This document shows, piece by piece, positions 5,598 through 13,447 of a stretch of DNA of 13,548 nucleotides. Source of the stretch: Anaerolineales bacterium (GTDB lineage Bacteria; Chloroflexota; Anaerolineae; 4572-78; J111). Both the position numbers and the translations under genes were made by a program. How positions within the stretch are numbered: the first letter of the stretch is position 1; each line of letters starts with the position of its first letter. The notes under the pieces are model-generated. The model worked only from the letters and a program-made list of their open reading frames with translations, did not search any database and was not told the DNA's origin. The stretch lies in the NCBI GenBank assembly GCA_012032575.1, contig JAAUSP010000159.1, positions 1 to 13,548 on the forward strand, written 5' to 3'.

Positions 5598-6896
5598 TCA
5601 AGCCTCCGGGTGCGGATGCTGAAAGAAAAAGCGAAGCATCTCCTGGCTGGCGTCAGGTCCTTTGGCGTCAGTCCAGGCAACTTGCGGGTTTCCCCCCGAC
5701 CAGGCATGGCCGGCCCCGTGAACCAGCCACTGCTCCATCAACGGCGCACCACTCTGATCATGGTAAACCGAGCGGGTATAAGCATGCCCGCCAGGAACCT
5801 GACCTTGCTCAGTTGTCATCTGAGGTTCGGGTCCGTTTTGGCCCGGCGCACCCGCCAGTTCCAGCCATTGAGCAATAATCTGATCCCCATTATGCGGGTC
5901 CACAATCGAATCCTGATCGCCGTGGAAAACAATGGTGGGGACAATCCGCAGTTTTGCTTTTCCTCCCGGAGCACTGCGTAGTTTCTCGGTCGAAACTGAC
6001 CCGGCCCCTTTGATCGCCGCCAGGCCGGAAAGCAGGTTGTGGGCCACCCCGTAGGGAACCCCCGATTGAATACCACTGGCGGCATAGAGGTCCGGGTAGG
6101 TCATACCCATAATCGCGGCCATCGCCCCGCCGGCCGATATCCCGGCTATGTAGACCTGCCGCCGGTCCAGGCCGTAAATGTCAAGAATCCGGCGGGTCAA
6201 ACCGGCAATAATCCCCGGTTCACCCCGGTCGCGCTGCTGCTCCGAAGCCTTAAACCAGTTCCAGCACTTACCGAAGTTGGCCTTGAACGTTTGGGCTGGA
6301 TAGACCACCAAGAACGAATGGGTTTCGGCAAATTCATTCATCCGGGTGGCAGTCGCAAAATCATCAGGCGACTGGGTACAGCCGTGCAGCATCACCACCA
6401 GGGGCCACGCCTGGCCTTGATAACCACTGGGGATGTAAAGTTTATAGGCGCGGGTACCGGCCTTACAAGTAAACGACTCTTTGATAAAGCGGCCTTTGGT
6501 CTGGTCTGGCGTATCGGTCGGGGGTGCTTCAACATCAGGGGATGGGGGTTCGACACGTTGGCCTTTGCGCGTTTTTTGCCGGGGTGAGGGCAGCAAAGGC
6601 GGTAGAATCAGTTGGGTTTCGGGCAGAATTTCGCCCTCAGCCGGCGCAGAGTGACCAAGAATCGTGACCTCAACCTGCCGCAAATTCGATTCCGGGGCGT
6701 CCGGCTCGACCACGCGGAATGAGCCTTCCACATACGGTTCTGCCGGCGCATCCGCTTCAGTGGGTCGGGGCTGCGGCTTAAGCGCCTCACGGAAGGTTTG
6801 GTGAATAAAAGCCGTCGTTTCGAGAAGCCGGCGGGTCCGGGTAAATCGGGCAGCATCCGACATTCTGGCCCGCATCCGTTTATTGTATGAAAACAT
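5598..6896 (-). CDS. PHB depolymerase family esterase (LpqC/COG3509 type)
   Basis: This 432-residue alpha/beta hydrolase has an oxyanion HGC at 171-173, a lipase box GISAG with nucleophile Ser254, HGDQDSIVD with probable acid Asp329, and GAGHAW with His397. The first 135 residues are a basic helix (Met1-Leu39, with TRRLLETTAFIHQTF) then a Pro/acid-rich linker, with no signal peptide. This fits the intracellular or non-secreted branch of the family, which acts on short-chain polyhydroxyalkanoate or other acyl esters. The true substrate cannot be read from sequence. The ATG at 6896 is chosen because AAAGGAGG lies 4 bases upstream; an in-frame start at 6938 has no such site. It lies 118 bases downstream of the RHH regulator on the same strand, with an inverted repeat between, so the two are probably one transcription unit. 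Confidence 0.88.
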   Translation of the reverse strand: MFSYNKRMRARMSDAARFTRTRRLLETTAFIHQTFREALKPQPRPTEADAPAEPYVEGSFRVVEPDAPESNLRQVEVTILGHSAPAEGEILPETQLILPPLLPSPRQKTRKGQRVEPPSPDVEAPPTDTPDQTKGRFIKESFTCKAGTRAYKLYIPSGYQGQAWPLVVMLHGCTQSPDDFATATRMNEFAETHSFLVVYPAQTFKANFGKCWNWFKASEQQRDRGEPGIIAGLTRRILDIYGLDRRQVYIAGISAGGAMAAIMGMTYPDLYAASGIQSGVPYGVAHNLLSGLAAIKGAGSVSTEKLRSAPGGKAKLRIVPTIVFHGDQDSIVDPHNGDQIIAQWLELAGAPGQNGPEPQMTTEQGQVPGGHAYTRSVYHDQSGAPLMEQWLVHGAGHAWSGGNPQVAWTDAKGPDASQEMLRFFFQHPHPEA

Positions 6897-6952
6897 CCTG
6901 CCTCCTTTGGGTAAATAAATGTTCCGCAATCTCCACAAATACCTGTTTTTCA

Positions 6953-7016
6953 GGAGATTAGAGATTGGAGATTAAAAGAATAATCTCCAATCTCCAATCT
7001 CCAATCTCTAATCTCT
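6953..7016. repeat. Inverted array of 7-base repeats (ATCTCYA)
   Basis: The left arm at 6953-6974 is built of GGAGATTAGAGATTGGAGAT-type units. The right arm at 6981-7016 is five tandem heptads ATCTCCA/ATCTCTA after an initial TA. The arms are complementary, and the six-base gap is AAAGAA. The right arm runs into the stop codon of the RHH gene (7015-7017). The array lies in the gap between the regulator and the esterase, where it would form a long hairpin in the shared mRNA. Confidence 0.85.
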
Positions 7017-7419
7017 AAACCCCTGCGGTAGTACGAATTCTATCGGCCAGCGCCGACTTGACCGTTCCACTGGCCCGTAAAGCGCCCAACACCACCAGCG
7101 AGTCAATGGTGGCCCGAGCCAGTTCCGGCGAGACATCATTGGCAATCACCGCCAGACCCAATACATGAATTTGGAGCTTCTCACCCGCCGACTGGACCGC
7201 TTCAAGATCGCGGCGGCTGTAATGCTGCAAGCCAAGCACCAGAGTTTTGCGGGCCACTGTTTGTTTGACCACATCGGCATGGGTGGCTAACTGATTGCGG
7301 ATCGCGGTGCGAATAAAGTCGGTGCGGTTGGAATAAAATCCCTCCTGGACCAATAAATCAATTTGCCCCAGGTCAATAAAGCCCAAATTGATGGTGATTT
7401 TTTCGGTTTCGCCGGCCAT
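7015..7419 (-). CDS. Ribbon-helix-helix (CopG-type) transcriptional regulator
   Basis: This 134-residue protein begins with a ribbon-helix-helix DNA-binding domain at about 5-45: strand EKITINLGF, helix DLGQIDLLVQEG, turn SNRTDF, helix IRTAIRNQL. The remaining 90 residues (with LVLGLQHYSRRDLEAVQSAG and AVIANDVSPELARATIDSLVVLGALRASG, split here as two stretches) form an alpha/beta tail of a kind seen in regulators of this family. I do not know its ligand. In-frame ATGs also lie at 7446 and 7428. I prefer 7419 because GGAG lies 10 bases upstream and the predicted transcription start (about 7453) leaves almost no leader for 7446. The promoter is covered by a palindrome, so autorepression is likely. 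The esterase follows on the same strand. Confidence 0.85.
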   Translation of the reverse strand: MAGETEKITINLGFIDLGQIDLLVQEGFYSNRTDFIRTAIRNQLATHADVVKQTVARKTLVLGLQHYSRRDLEAVQSAGEKLQIHVLGLAVIANDVSPELARATIDSLVVLGALRASGTVKSALADRIRTTAGV

Positions 7420-7439
7420 ACCATCCATTCTCCATCCAT

Positions 7440-7461
7440 ATACCATCTAACTGGATGGTAT
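7440..7461. promoter_or_regulatory. 22-bp palindromic operator candidate at the RHH promoter
   Basis: ATACCATC (7440-7447) and GATGGTAT (7454-7461) form a perfect 8-bp inverted repeat with a 6-base centre, overlapping the end of the -10 box and the likely transcription start. Further ACCATC/CCATCC units occur at 7419-7438. RHH proteins bind such short inverted or tandem sites cooperatively as dimers. Confidence 0.6.
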
Positions 7462-7487
7462 TATAGCAAAGATTAACTCTCTGTCAA
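7460..7487 (-). promoter_or_regulatory. Near-consensus sigma70 promoter of the RHH regulator-esterase unit
   Basis: On the minus strand TTGACA (plus 7482-7487), a 16-base spacer and TATAAT (plus 7460-7465) match both consensus hexamers exactly. It is placed about 40-65 bases before the chosen regulator start. The promoter should be strong unless repressed. Confidence 0.8.
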
Positions 7488-7524
7488 TAAAGCAATATCA
7501 TTCAAAATTTATAATTTACCTCTC

Positions 7525-7644
7525 GTGTCATCCTTCGACAGGCTCAGGACAGGTTTCGAGGCTGAAAGCCGACGCGAAGCGTCTCTACCGCGCTGCATCG
7601 GCCTCGGAGATTTCTCCCTTCGGTCGAAATGACATGGCTGAGGG
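7525..7644. repeat. Palindromic element 3 (same family as elements 1 and 2)
   Basis: It begins with a TGTCATCCTTCGACAGGCTC-type module (7526-7562) identical in reverse to 2481-2515. It continues with a GCCGACGCGAAGCGTCTCTA module (about 7568-7587) shared in reverse with element 2 and a CTACCGCGCTGCATCGGCCT module shared with element 1. It ends with the TTTCTCCCTTCGGTCGAAAT module plus GACATGGCTGAG that also ends element 1. It lies between the RHH promoter region and the 3' end of the kinase gene. Confidence 0.88.
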
Positions 7645-7692
7645 GACACCAAAATTCTATGGGATTGGAAAACTTGATGGCAATTGGAGAGT

Positions 7693-10600
7693 TTATACAG
7701 TCAGCCGGGCGGTTTCAATCCAGGCTTTTTCGGCCAGAGCATGCGCGCCAAAGGTCATAAACATAGTCTGGGCCTCGTTCAAAAAATCGCGGGCTAATTC
7801 GGCATCGCCGGAGTGGTTGCGCCGGATGAGCATACGGCCGTAATCGAGCCAGGTGCGTGCATCCTGATACCACAAACCCTTGCGGCGGGTGACGGTCAGG
7901 GCACGTTTGAAAGCAGCTTCGGCCTCAGTCCAGTCGCCCTGCTCCGTGCAAAATGCGCCATAACCCCGGTGAAGAATTGCCCACAGGTAAGGCAAATTCC
8001 AGCGTTGAGCTTCGATTTCCGCCGCCGGTCTTAATTCGGCAATGGCTATCTCATCACCCAGATGACCGTAAATTTCCAGCAGCCACACCCGGTCGAAGCG
8101 GCCCGGTAGAAAAGGCGTCGAGAAGGCCTGGCCGCCTTCCAGATTGAGGATGGCCTCATCCCAGGCTTCGACCTCGTAATGCAGCCAGCCCAGGGCAAAA
8201 CGATAGGGCGGAGCTTCGATGGTGGGGTACAACAGGCCAGTTCAGCCAGATCACGGGCGGCGGCCTCGGCTTGACCCTGTAAGGTGTAGAGAATCGCCAG
8301 ATGGGTCCGAAAAAGGGCCTCCACTGGCTCGCCAAATTCTAACAGCCCGGCCCGCGGCCCCAGACCAACGCCCTGGTTGGCATAGCCGACCGCCGCCGCG
8401 AGTTTGCCCCCCTGCAAATGGAGCAGCACCAACCGGCGCAGCGACTCCCACTGCCCGCCGATATTGTCCGTGCGGGTGGCAATAGCCAATGCTTCCAGGC
8501 AGAATTTGGTGGCTCCGGCCAGGTCGCCGGTTTCCCAGCCCATCTGGCTGGCGGCCAGGTTAGACTCCACCGCCTCGGCTGGATCGCGCAGACGGGGGAT
8601 CATCTCCAACCGGCGGTGGTCTATCTCGTGGGCGGCGGCCAAATTCCCCCGGCGGCGGTGAATTCTTTGCAGCGCGTCAAGCGCAATGGTTTCCTCGTCG
8701 GCTGCGTCTCCCTGCGCGGCCAGGGCAGTGGCAGCTTGAGCCAGGTTCAAGACCGTCTCATCGTCGGAGGAGTCGTTCCGTTGGTGCAGATTAAAAGTCA
8801 TGGCCGCCAACAGCCGCACCCGCTTGGAACTGTCAGCCCGGTCTGGGTCCTGATCGAGCAGCCGCAAGGCTTCGGCCAGGTAGGTATCCAGCTTTTCGGC
8901 CCAGCCCGGCCAGTGACGAGCAATTTCACCCATATGCAGATATAAACGCAGCAGAGTTCTGGTATCGGGTTCGGGCGCAGTTTGCCATAATTGAATGGCC
9001 CATTCGTAGGCGGCCACAGCATCCACAATTTGCCGGGTGTGATAAAAATAGAGATCGCCCAGTTGTTCCAAAACCCAGGCAGGGCGGTTGACCTCCTGAT
9101 CGGCCATCAACAGTTCCAGGATCAGATGATAATGCTTGACGGCGACCTCGCTGGCGTGAACCTGGAGGGCGTGATCGGCCGCAATTAAATTGTAACTTAT
9201 GGCTTTCTCGCGGTCGTCGTCACCGGCCAGGCCAAATGGTAAGCCAGTTCATCCGGTGAGGCGATGGGCTGCGCCCGGTTCTGGTTCAATCGCTCCAAAG
9301 CATGACCGATCTGCCGGTGCAGTCCCACCCGCTGCCGGACATTCAGGCTTTCGATCAGCGTTTGGCGGATCAAGGCGTGTTCAAAGGCGTAAAGCTCCAC
9401 GCTGGGGCTGCCTTCGGCAAGCGAGACCCGGCGAATAAGCTGCATCCTGATCGCTTTTTCCAGAGTCTTGATAACCGCATCTTCGCTCACCGCCGCGACC
9501 GCCGCCAGGGTATCAAGCCTGAAGCGCCGGCCCAGCAGCGCGGCTAGACTCAGCAGACGGCGCTGCGACTGGCTCAATTTATTGAAGCGCCGGCTCATAA
9601 CTTCCTTCAAGCTGGCGGGGATTTCCAGCCGGTCCAGCTTTAGCCCACCCCAGCGGCCCCGGCTTGAGTCGCGGAAGATGCGGCCCGCTTCAATCAGAGT
9701 CTTCAACATCTCTTCGACAAAAAAGGATTGCCTTCGGTGGCCTCGAACACCGCCTGACTAAACTCAGGCGTCACCTCTCCTTCGAGCAGGGTTTCCAGCA
9801 GCGCCTTGAGGCCATCGGCAGGCAGGGGAAGCAGCCGCATGTGAGTCGCCAGGCCGGCCTGGGCAAGCTGGTCGAGCAGTTTGGCTACGGCTTGAGGGGA
9901 ACCTTGCTGCGATTGACGGCTCTGATAAGTTACCATCAGCAGCAGGCGGTGCTGGCGCGTTCCCATACGGGCCAGGTGATTCAACAGGGCCAGGTCGGCC
10001 GGGCTGGCCCAATGCAAATTTTCAAGGATGAGCACCAGCGGCTCACAGGCAGTAGTGAACAGGGCCGTTACAGCTTCAAATAGGCGCAGCCGGGCCTCGG
10101 CGGGTGAGAGCGGGGTAGAACTGGGAGCTACGCCCAGATGGGTTTCCAGGCCCGGAGCCAGTTTGACCAGTTCGGCGGCCAGACCCACCGGCAGGGGTCC
10201 GCTTGTGCCGGGTTTGATATTAGCCTGCACATAAGCTTTGACAATCTCGATAAAGGGCTGGTAGGGTAGGGTCAAATCGGCATCGTAGCAGTGCCCGGTA
10301 AAAACCTGGACGTTTTTTAAACGCGCATAAAGACTGGCCTCTTCAACCAGGCGGGTTTTGCCAATCCCCGGCTCGCCTTCAATAAAAATAACCTGGCCCG
10401 ACCCCTGGCGCATCGTTTCGATGGCATGACGCAGCAGGGCTATCTCCGTCTCGCGGCCCACCAGCCGGCCGCGGGCAATTGCTTCGAGAAGGGAAGCCCT
10501 GGTCAGAGGGCGTTCTTCCCCGCCATTTTGCTGGATTGTTTGGAGGTCGGCCAAAACCGCTTCGGCTGTCTGGTAGCGCTCGGCGGGGGTTTTGGACAGC

Positions 10601-11376
10601 AGTTTGAGGATAAGCGAGGCCAGGGCGGGCGGTAGATTGGGGTTGTGCCAGCGGGGCGAAATGGGGGTAGCATGCAAATGCTGCGAAATGACCACCAGCG
10701 GCTCATCACTACGAAAGGGGAAGCGTCCGGCGGCCAGCTCGTACCAGATCAATCCAACGGCGTAGAGGTCGGCGCGACCATCCACGGCTTGCCCCAGGGC
10801 CGCTTCGGGGGCCAAATAGAGGGCCGTGCCGGCCACCAGATTTTCGCTGGTGATACGCACATCGCCGCTGAAATAGGCCAGACCAAAATCCATCACCTTG
10901 ACCTGGGGCTGGGGTAGCTCCAGGTCAGGGTCAAGCAGCGCTGATGACTCCAGGCCGGCCAGCATAATATTCTCCGGTTTTAAATCGCGGTGGATAATGC
11001 CGGCCTGATGGGCGACCATCAGCGCGGCCAACACCTCGCTCATGATCTGGTTGACCAGTTCGAGCGGCAGCAGCGACGGGTATGCCTCCAACAGAGTTCG
11101 CAGGGTGCAGCCGGCCACATATTCCAAAACCAGGTAAGGTGGGTCTGCCTCCGTTCCCAGATCATAAAAGCCGACAATATTGGGGTGAGCCAGACGGCTT
11201 AACAGAGCCGCTTCACGACGCAGCCGCTCGATCCCCTGGTCAGGCCCGGACAGTGATGTTTCCAGGGTTTTTACGGCCACCTGGCGCTGCAATTTCAGAT
11301 CAAACGCGCGATAAACAACCCCGGCCCCGCCTCGCCCCAGGACTTCTTCCACCCGATAACGGTTGTCGAAGATCAA
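7693..11376 (-). CDS. Ser/Thr protein kinase - AAA ATPase - TPR signalling protein (three frameshifts)
   Basis: Four collinear open stretches read as one protein of about 1228 residues once single bases are restored at about 9719-9724 (six-A run), 9223-9224 and 8230-8232. Residues 1-280 are an RD-type Hanks kinase: GRGGAG loop 14-19, Lys36, Glu55, HRDLKPEN 129-136, DFG 163-165, APE 189-191. Residues about 300-555 are an AAA_16/STAND-like ATPase with Walker A GEPGIGKT (334-341), a Walker-B-position sequence LILENLHWA, and the GNPFFVEE motif that the first repair recreates. The C-terminal half is a helical TPR-like array with no recognisable HTH or cyclase output. It starts at TTG (11376) with GGGAGG 6 bases upstream. 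The frameshifts are most simply sequence errors, since coding quality is high on both sides. Likely role: cytoplasmic signal integration; the targets are unknown. Confidence 0.88.
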
Positions 11377-11452
11377 GACTGTCCTCCCGTACCGCCATCC
11401 GCTGCATCAATCCGCTCGTAAAGCCAAATGTTGTCTATATTAATCTGAATTT

Positions 11453-11576
11453 TTCAAAATCGTACCCTTCGATACGCCTTTCACTGCGTTCAAGGCTACT
11501 CAGGGTGCGATAAGAAGCCAAAAAATCATCCTGAGTAGCCCCGACCGGAGGGAGTGGGCGTATCGAAGGGTGATTT
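11453..11576. repeat. Palindromic element 4 upstream of the kinase gene
   Basis: Perfect 15-bp arms ACCCTTCGATACGCC (11464-11478) and GGCGTATCGAAGGGT (11557-11571) extend outward imperfectly to about 11453 and 11576. Inside, GGCTACTCAGG (11494-11504) pairs exactly with CCTGAGTAGCC (11530-11540). The sequence differs from elements 1-3 but shares the short CTTCGA and CTACTCAG words and the nested-arm design. It lies between the stop of the URO-D-like gene and the start of the kinase gene, both on the minus strand, so it could end the first transcript. Nothing else is seen in the 266-base gap apart from the kinase ribosome-binding site. Confidence 0.88.
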
Positions 11577-11642
11577 TTGATGATAATTCGGAACTCAGAT
11601 TATAGTATACCTTCGGCCCCCCTGTTGTAAACTCTGCCGGTT

Positions 11643-12782
11643 TTATTTCCCGTTAGGCCGGGGGGTGTCCAGGCCGGCCAACGCGCGGACTTCCTCGATA
11701 TAGGCCACCAGGTTTTCCAGGGGCACATCCCATAGGATGGTATGGGTGGTTTGCAAAATGTAGCCGCCGCCCTTACTCAATGTAGCCGCTCGCTCGCGCA
11801 CTTCGGCCCGAACTTCTGCGGGGGTGCCGAAGGGCAGGGTTTTTTCGACATCCACGCCGCCGTAAAAGGTGACTTTGTCGCCGAAACGGCGCTTCATTTC
11901 CAGCACATTCATCACCGACGGTTCGAGCGGATTGAAAATATCCAGCCCAATTTCAATCAAATCGGGAAAAATCTCGACAATATTACCGTCGGAGTGCTGG
12001 CCGACGTAAACCCCGGCATCGTGGCAGTGCTGGTAAATCTGGGCCAGGCGCGGCTTGATAAAGCGCCGCCACAGTTTGGGGCTAAACATCAACCCGGTTT
12101 TGGAACCCCAATCGTCGGCAAAATAAAAGCCGTCAATGCCCAGGGCAATCTGCTGGTCAATGATCGGCAGATTCCACTTGTATAAAATCTGATCCAACAG
12201 GTCATCCACAAATTCCGGACGGTCGAGCATATCAGTAAACAAATTGACCATCCCGCGCAGGCTCCAGGCCCGTTCAAACAGGATCATGCCAATCTTGCCA
12301 AAGATAAAGGCTTTATCGCGCCACTGATCGGCCAGCTTTTTGGCGGCGTCAAACCGTCCGATATGGTACGGGTCGGGCCAAACAAACTTGTCCAGCAGGG
12401 TGTAATCATCTTCCAGCGGATACTGCACCGGGTGTGGCATGCCCGAAGTCCGGTCCCAGACGCAGCCGAACTCATCCGCATGCAGCGCGCCTTCTTTATC
12501 CAGGTTGGTAAAAACCGGGCCGCCGCTGGGTGTCAGCCGGACTTCCTGGATTTCATTGGCCCAGGGGTTGTAGTTAAAATCCGACCCAACCTTGACAATG
12601 TGATTGCCGATAAAATCGGCCAGCTCGACGCTGTCCTTGAGCTGGTAATGCTCGATCAGCTTTTCGTACACTACCGGAATGGCGTGGAAGTTGTAAGGCA
12701 CAAAGTCGGTTTCTTCATGCTGTACCGCTTTGAGAACTCGCTCGCGGCGGTTCGTGGGTGTTTGATAATTCTGGATAGCCAT
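11643..12782 (-). CDS. URO-D superfamily protein (uroporphyrinogen decarboxylase-like, probably methyltransferase-related)
   Basis: This 379-residue TIM-barrel protein of the URO-D/COG0407 superfamily has an N-terminal NRRERVLKAVQHEETDFVPY (11-30), then WDRTSGMPHPVQ, DDWGSKTGLMFSP (223-235), the GQHSDGNI loop (261-268) and a C-terminal GGGYILQTTHTI (338-349). True HemE has a different N-terminus and is usually nearer 340-350 residues. The corrinoid methyltransferases MtaA/MtbA carry His-x-Cys at the loop where this protein has His-Ser-Asp (263-265), so thiol methyl-transfer zinc chemistry is doubtful. The substrate is unknown; many such proteins act in methyl or aromatic/cofactor metabolism. 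ATG at 12782 is chosen because AGGGAG precedes it and the promoter ends just upstream. No partner corrinoid protein is encoded here. Confidence 0.82.
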   Translation of the reverse strand: MAIQNYQTPTNRRERVLKAVQHEETDFVPYNFHAIPVVYEKLIEHYQLKDSVELADFIGNHIVKVGSDFNYNPWANEIQEVRLTPSGGPVFTNLDKEGALHADEFGCVWDRTSGMPHPVQYPLEDDYTLLDKFVWPDPYHIGRFDAAKKLADQWRDKAFIFGKIGMILFERAWSLRGMVNLFTDMLDRPEFVDDLLDQILYKWNLPIIDQQIALGIDGFYFADDWGSKTGLMFSPKLWRRFIKPRLAQIYQHCHDAGVYVGQHSDGNIVEIFPDLIEIGLDIFNPLEPSVMNVLEMKRRFGDKVTFYGGVDVEKTLPFGTPAEVRAEVRERAATLSKGGGYILQTTHTILWDVPLENLVAYIEEVRALAGLDTPRPNGK

Positions 12783-12818
12783 CGTCGCTCCCTCTATAAA
12801 ATTGATTGATTTAGCTGC

Positions 12819-12848
12819 ATTATAAGGCCGGAGCAAGGCGGCTGTCAA
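12819..12848 (-). promoter_or_regulatory. Consensus sigma70 promoter of the URO-D-like gene
   Basis: On the minus strand TTGACA (plus 12843-12848) and TATAAT (plus 12819-12824) are both exact and separated by 18 bases. Transcription would start near 12812, leaving a leader of about 30 bases before ATG 12782. This excludes the longer in-frame start at 12848. Confidence 0.8.
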
Positions 12849-12869
12849 CGAATTATGCGCTTGCCGTTA

Positions 12870-12898
12870 TTGTCCCCCCACTTCGAGCCGTGTATAAT
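12870..12898 (+). promoter_or_regulatory. Promoter of the CBS-pair gene
   Basis: TTGTCC (12870-12875) and an exact TATAAT (12893-12898) are separated by 17 bases and end 37 bases before the ATG. It lies back to back with the URO-D-like promoter in the 153-base divergent gap. Confidence 0.65.
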
Positions 12899-12935
12899 CG
12901 TGGTATATACTTGACTAATTTTGGAGCAAACTCTC

Positions 12936-13430
12936 ATGGAAGAAACATTGCAGCAGCGCCGTGTCAGCGATTTGATGACGACAGAGGTGATTACCGTCGG
13001 CCCCGAAACTCGGGTCGGCGAGGTGGCCCGGCTGATGTCGCAGCACGATGTGAGCGGTCTGCCGGTGGTTGACGCCGATCATCGGGTTATCGGCGTGGTC
13101 ACTGAGCTGGATTTGATTGTCCGCAACGCTCACTTCAAGCTGCCCAGCTTTCTTTTTATCTTCGACAATATGATTCCGCTGGAACTGCCCGGCCATTATC
13201 GGGAACGGCTGGAGCGAGCCATGGGCACCAGCGCCCGCGAAATCATGTCCGAGCCGCCGGTGACTATTTCTCCGGACACAACTATCGAAGCCCTGGCCGA
13301 TTTAATGGTGGACCGCCGGATCAATCCCGTTCCGGTGGTGGCGCAGGGCCGGCTGGTGGGCATTGTCAGCCGCTCGGATATTATCCGGCATATGGCCGAA
13401 GACCTCAGCGAAGGTAACACTACCGATTGA
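12936..13430 (+). CDS. Stand-alone CBS-pair (Bateman module) protein
   Basis: This 164-residue protein consists of two CBS domains, CBS1 at about 8-64 (VSDLMTTEVITVGPETRVGE, then VSGLPVVDADHRVIGVVTELDL) and CBS2 at about 100-153 (AREIMSEPPVTISPDTTIEA, then VPVVAQGRLVGIVSRSDIIR). A 35-residue insert with a hydrophobic patch (LPSFLFIFDNMIPLELPG) links them. Bateman modules bind adenine nucleotides (AMP, ATP, SAM) and usually modulate a partner. No catalytic or DNA-binding domain is attached here, so the partner is unknown. ATG at 12936 is preferred: GGAG lies 9 bases upstream, and an in-frame TTG at 12921 overlaps that site. It is transcribed divergently from the URO-D-like gene. Confidence 0.9.
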   Translation: MEETLQQRRVSDLMTTEVITVGPETRVGEVARLMSQHDVSGLPVVDADHRVIGVVTELDLIVRNAHFKLPSFLFIFDNMIPLELPGHYRERLERAMGTSAREIMSEPPVTISPDTTIEALADLMVDRRINPVPVVAQGRLVGIVSRSDIIRHMAEDLSEGNTTD

Positions 13431-13447
13431 ATCCCCTAATATAGCAG

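Noticed and set aside
6897..6938. Longer esterase start at 6938 (14 extra residues)
   Set aside because: It would place the strong AAAGGAGG site inside the coding sequence. The ATG at 6896 is correctly spaced from it.
1..9724. Programmed frameshifting in the cyclase, 12S-like and kinase genes
   Set aside because: There is no consistent slippery heptamer plus downstream structure, and conserved motifs span each site in all three families. Sequence error is simpler.
11643..12782. Haem-biosynthesis HemE (uroporphyrinogen decarboxylase proper)
   Set aside because: The N-terminal catalytic signature of HemE is not seen, the protein is longer, and no other haem gene is nearby. Only superfamily membership is supported.
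12783..12848. Longer start of the URO-D-like protein at 12848 (22 extra residues)
   Set aside because: The added stretch overlaps the exact -35 and -10 boxes of its own promoter, and ATG 12782 has its own AGGGAG site.
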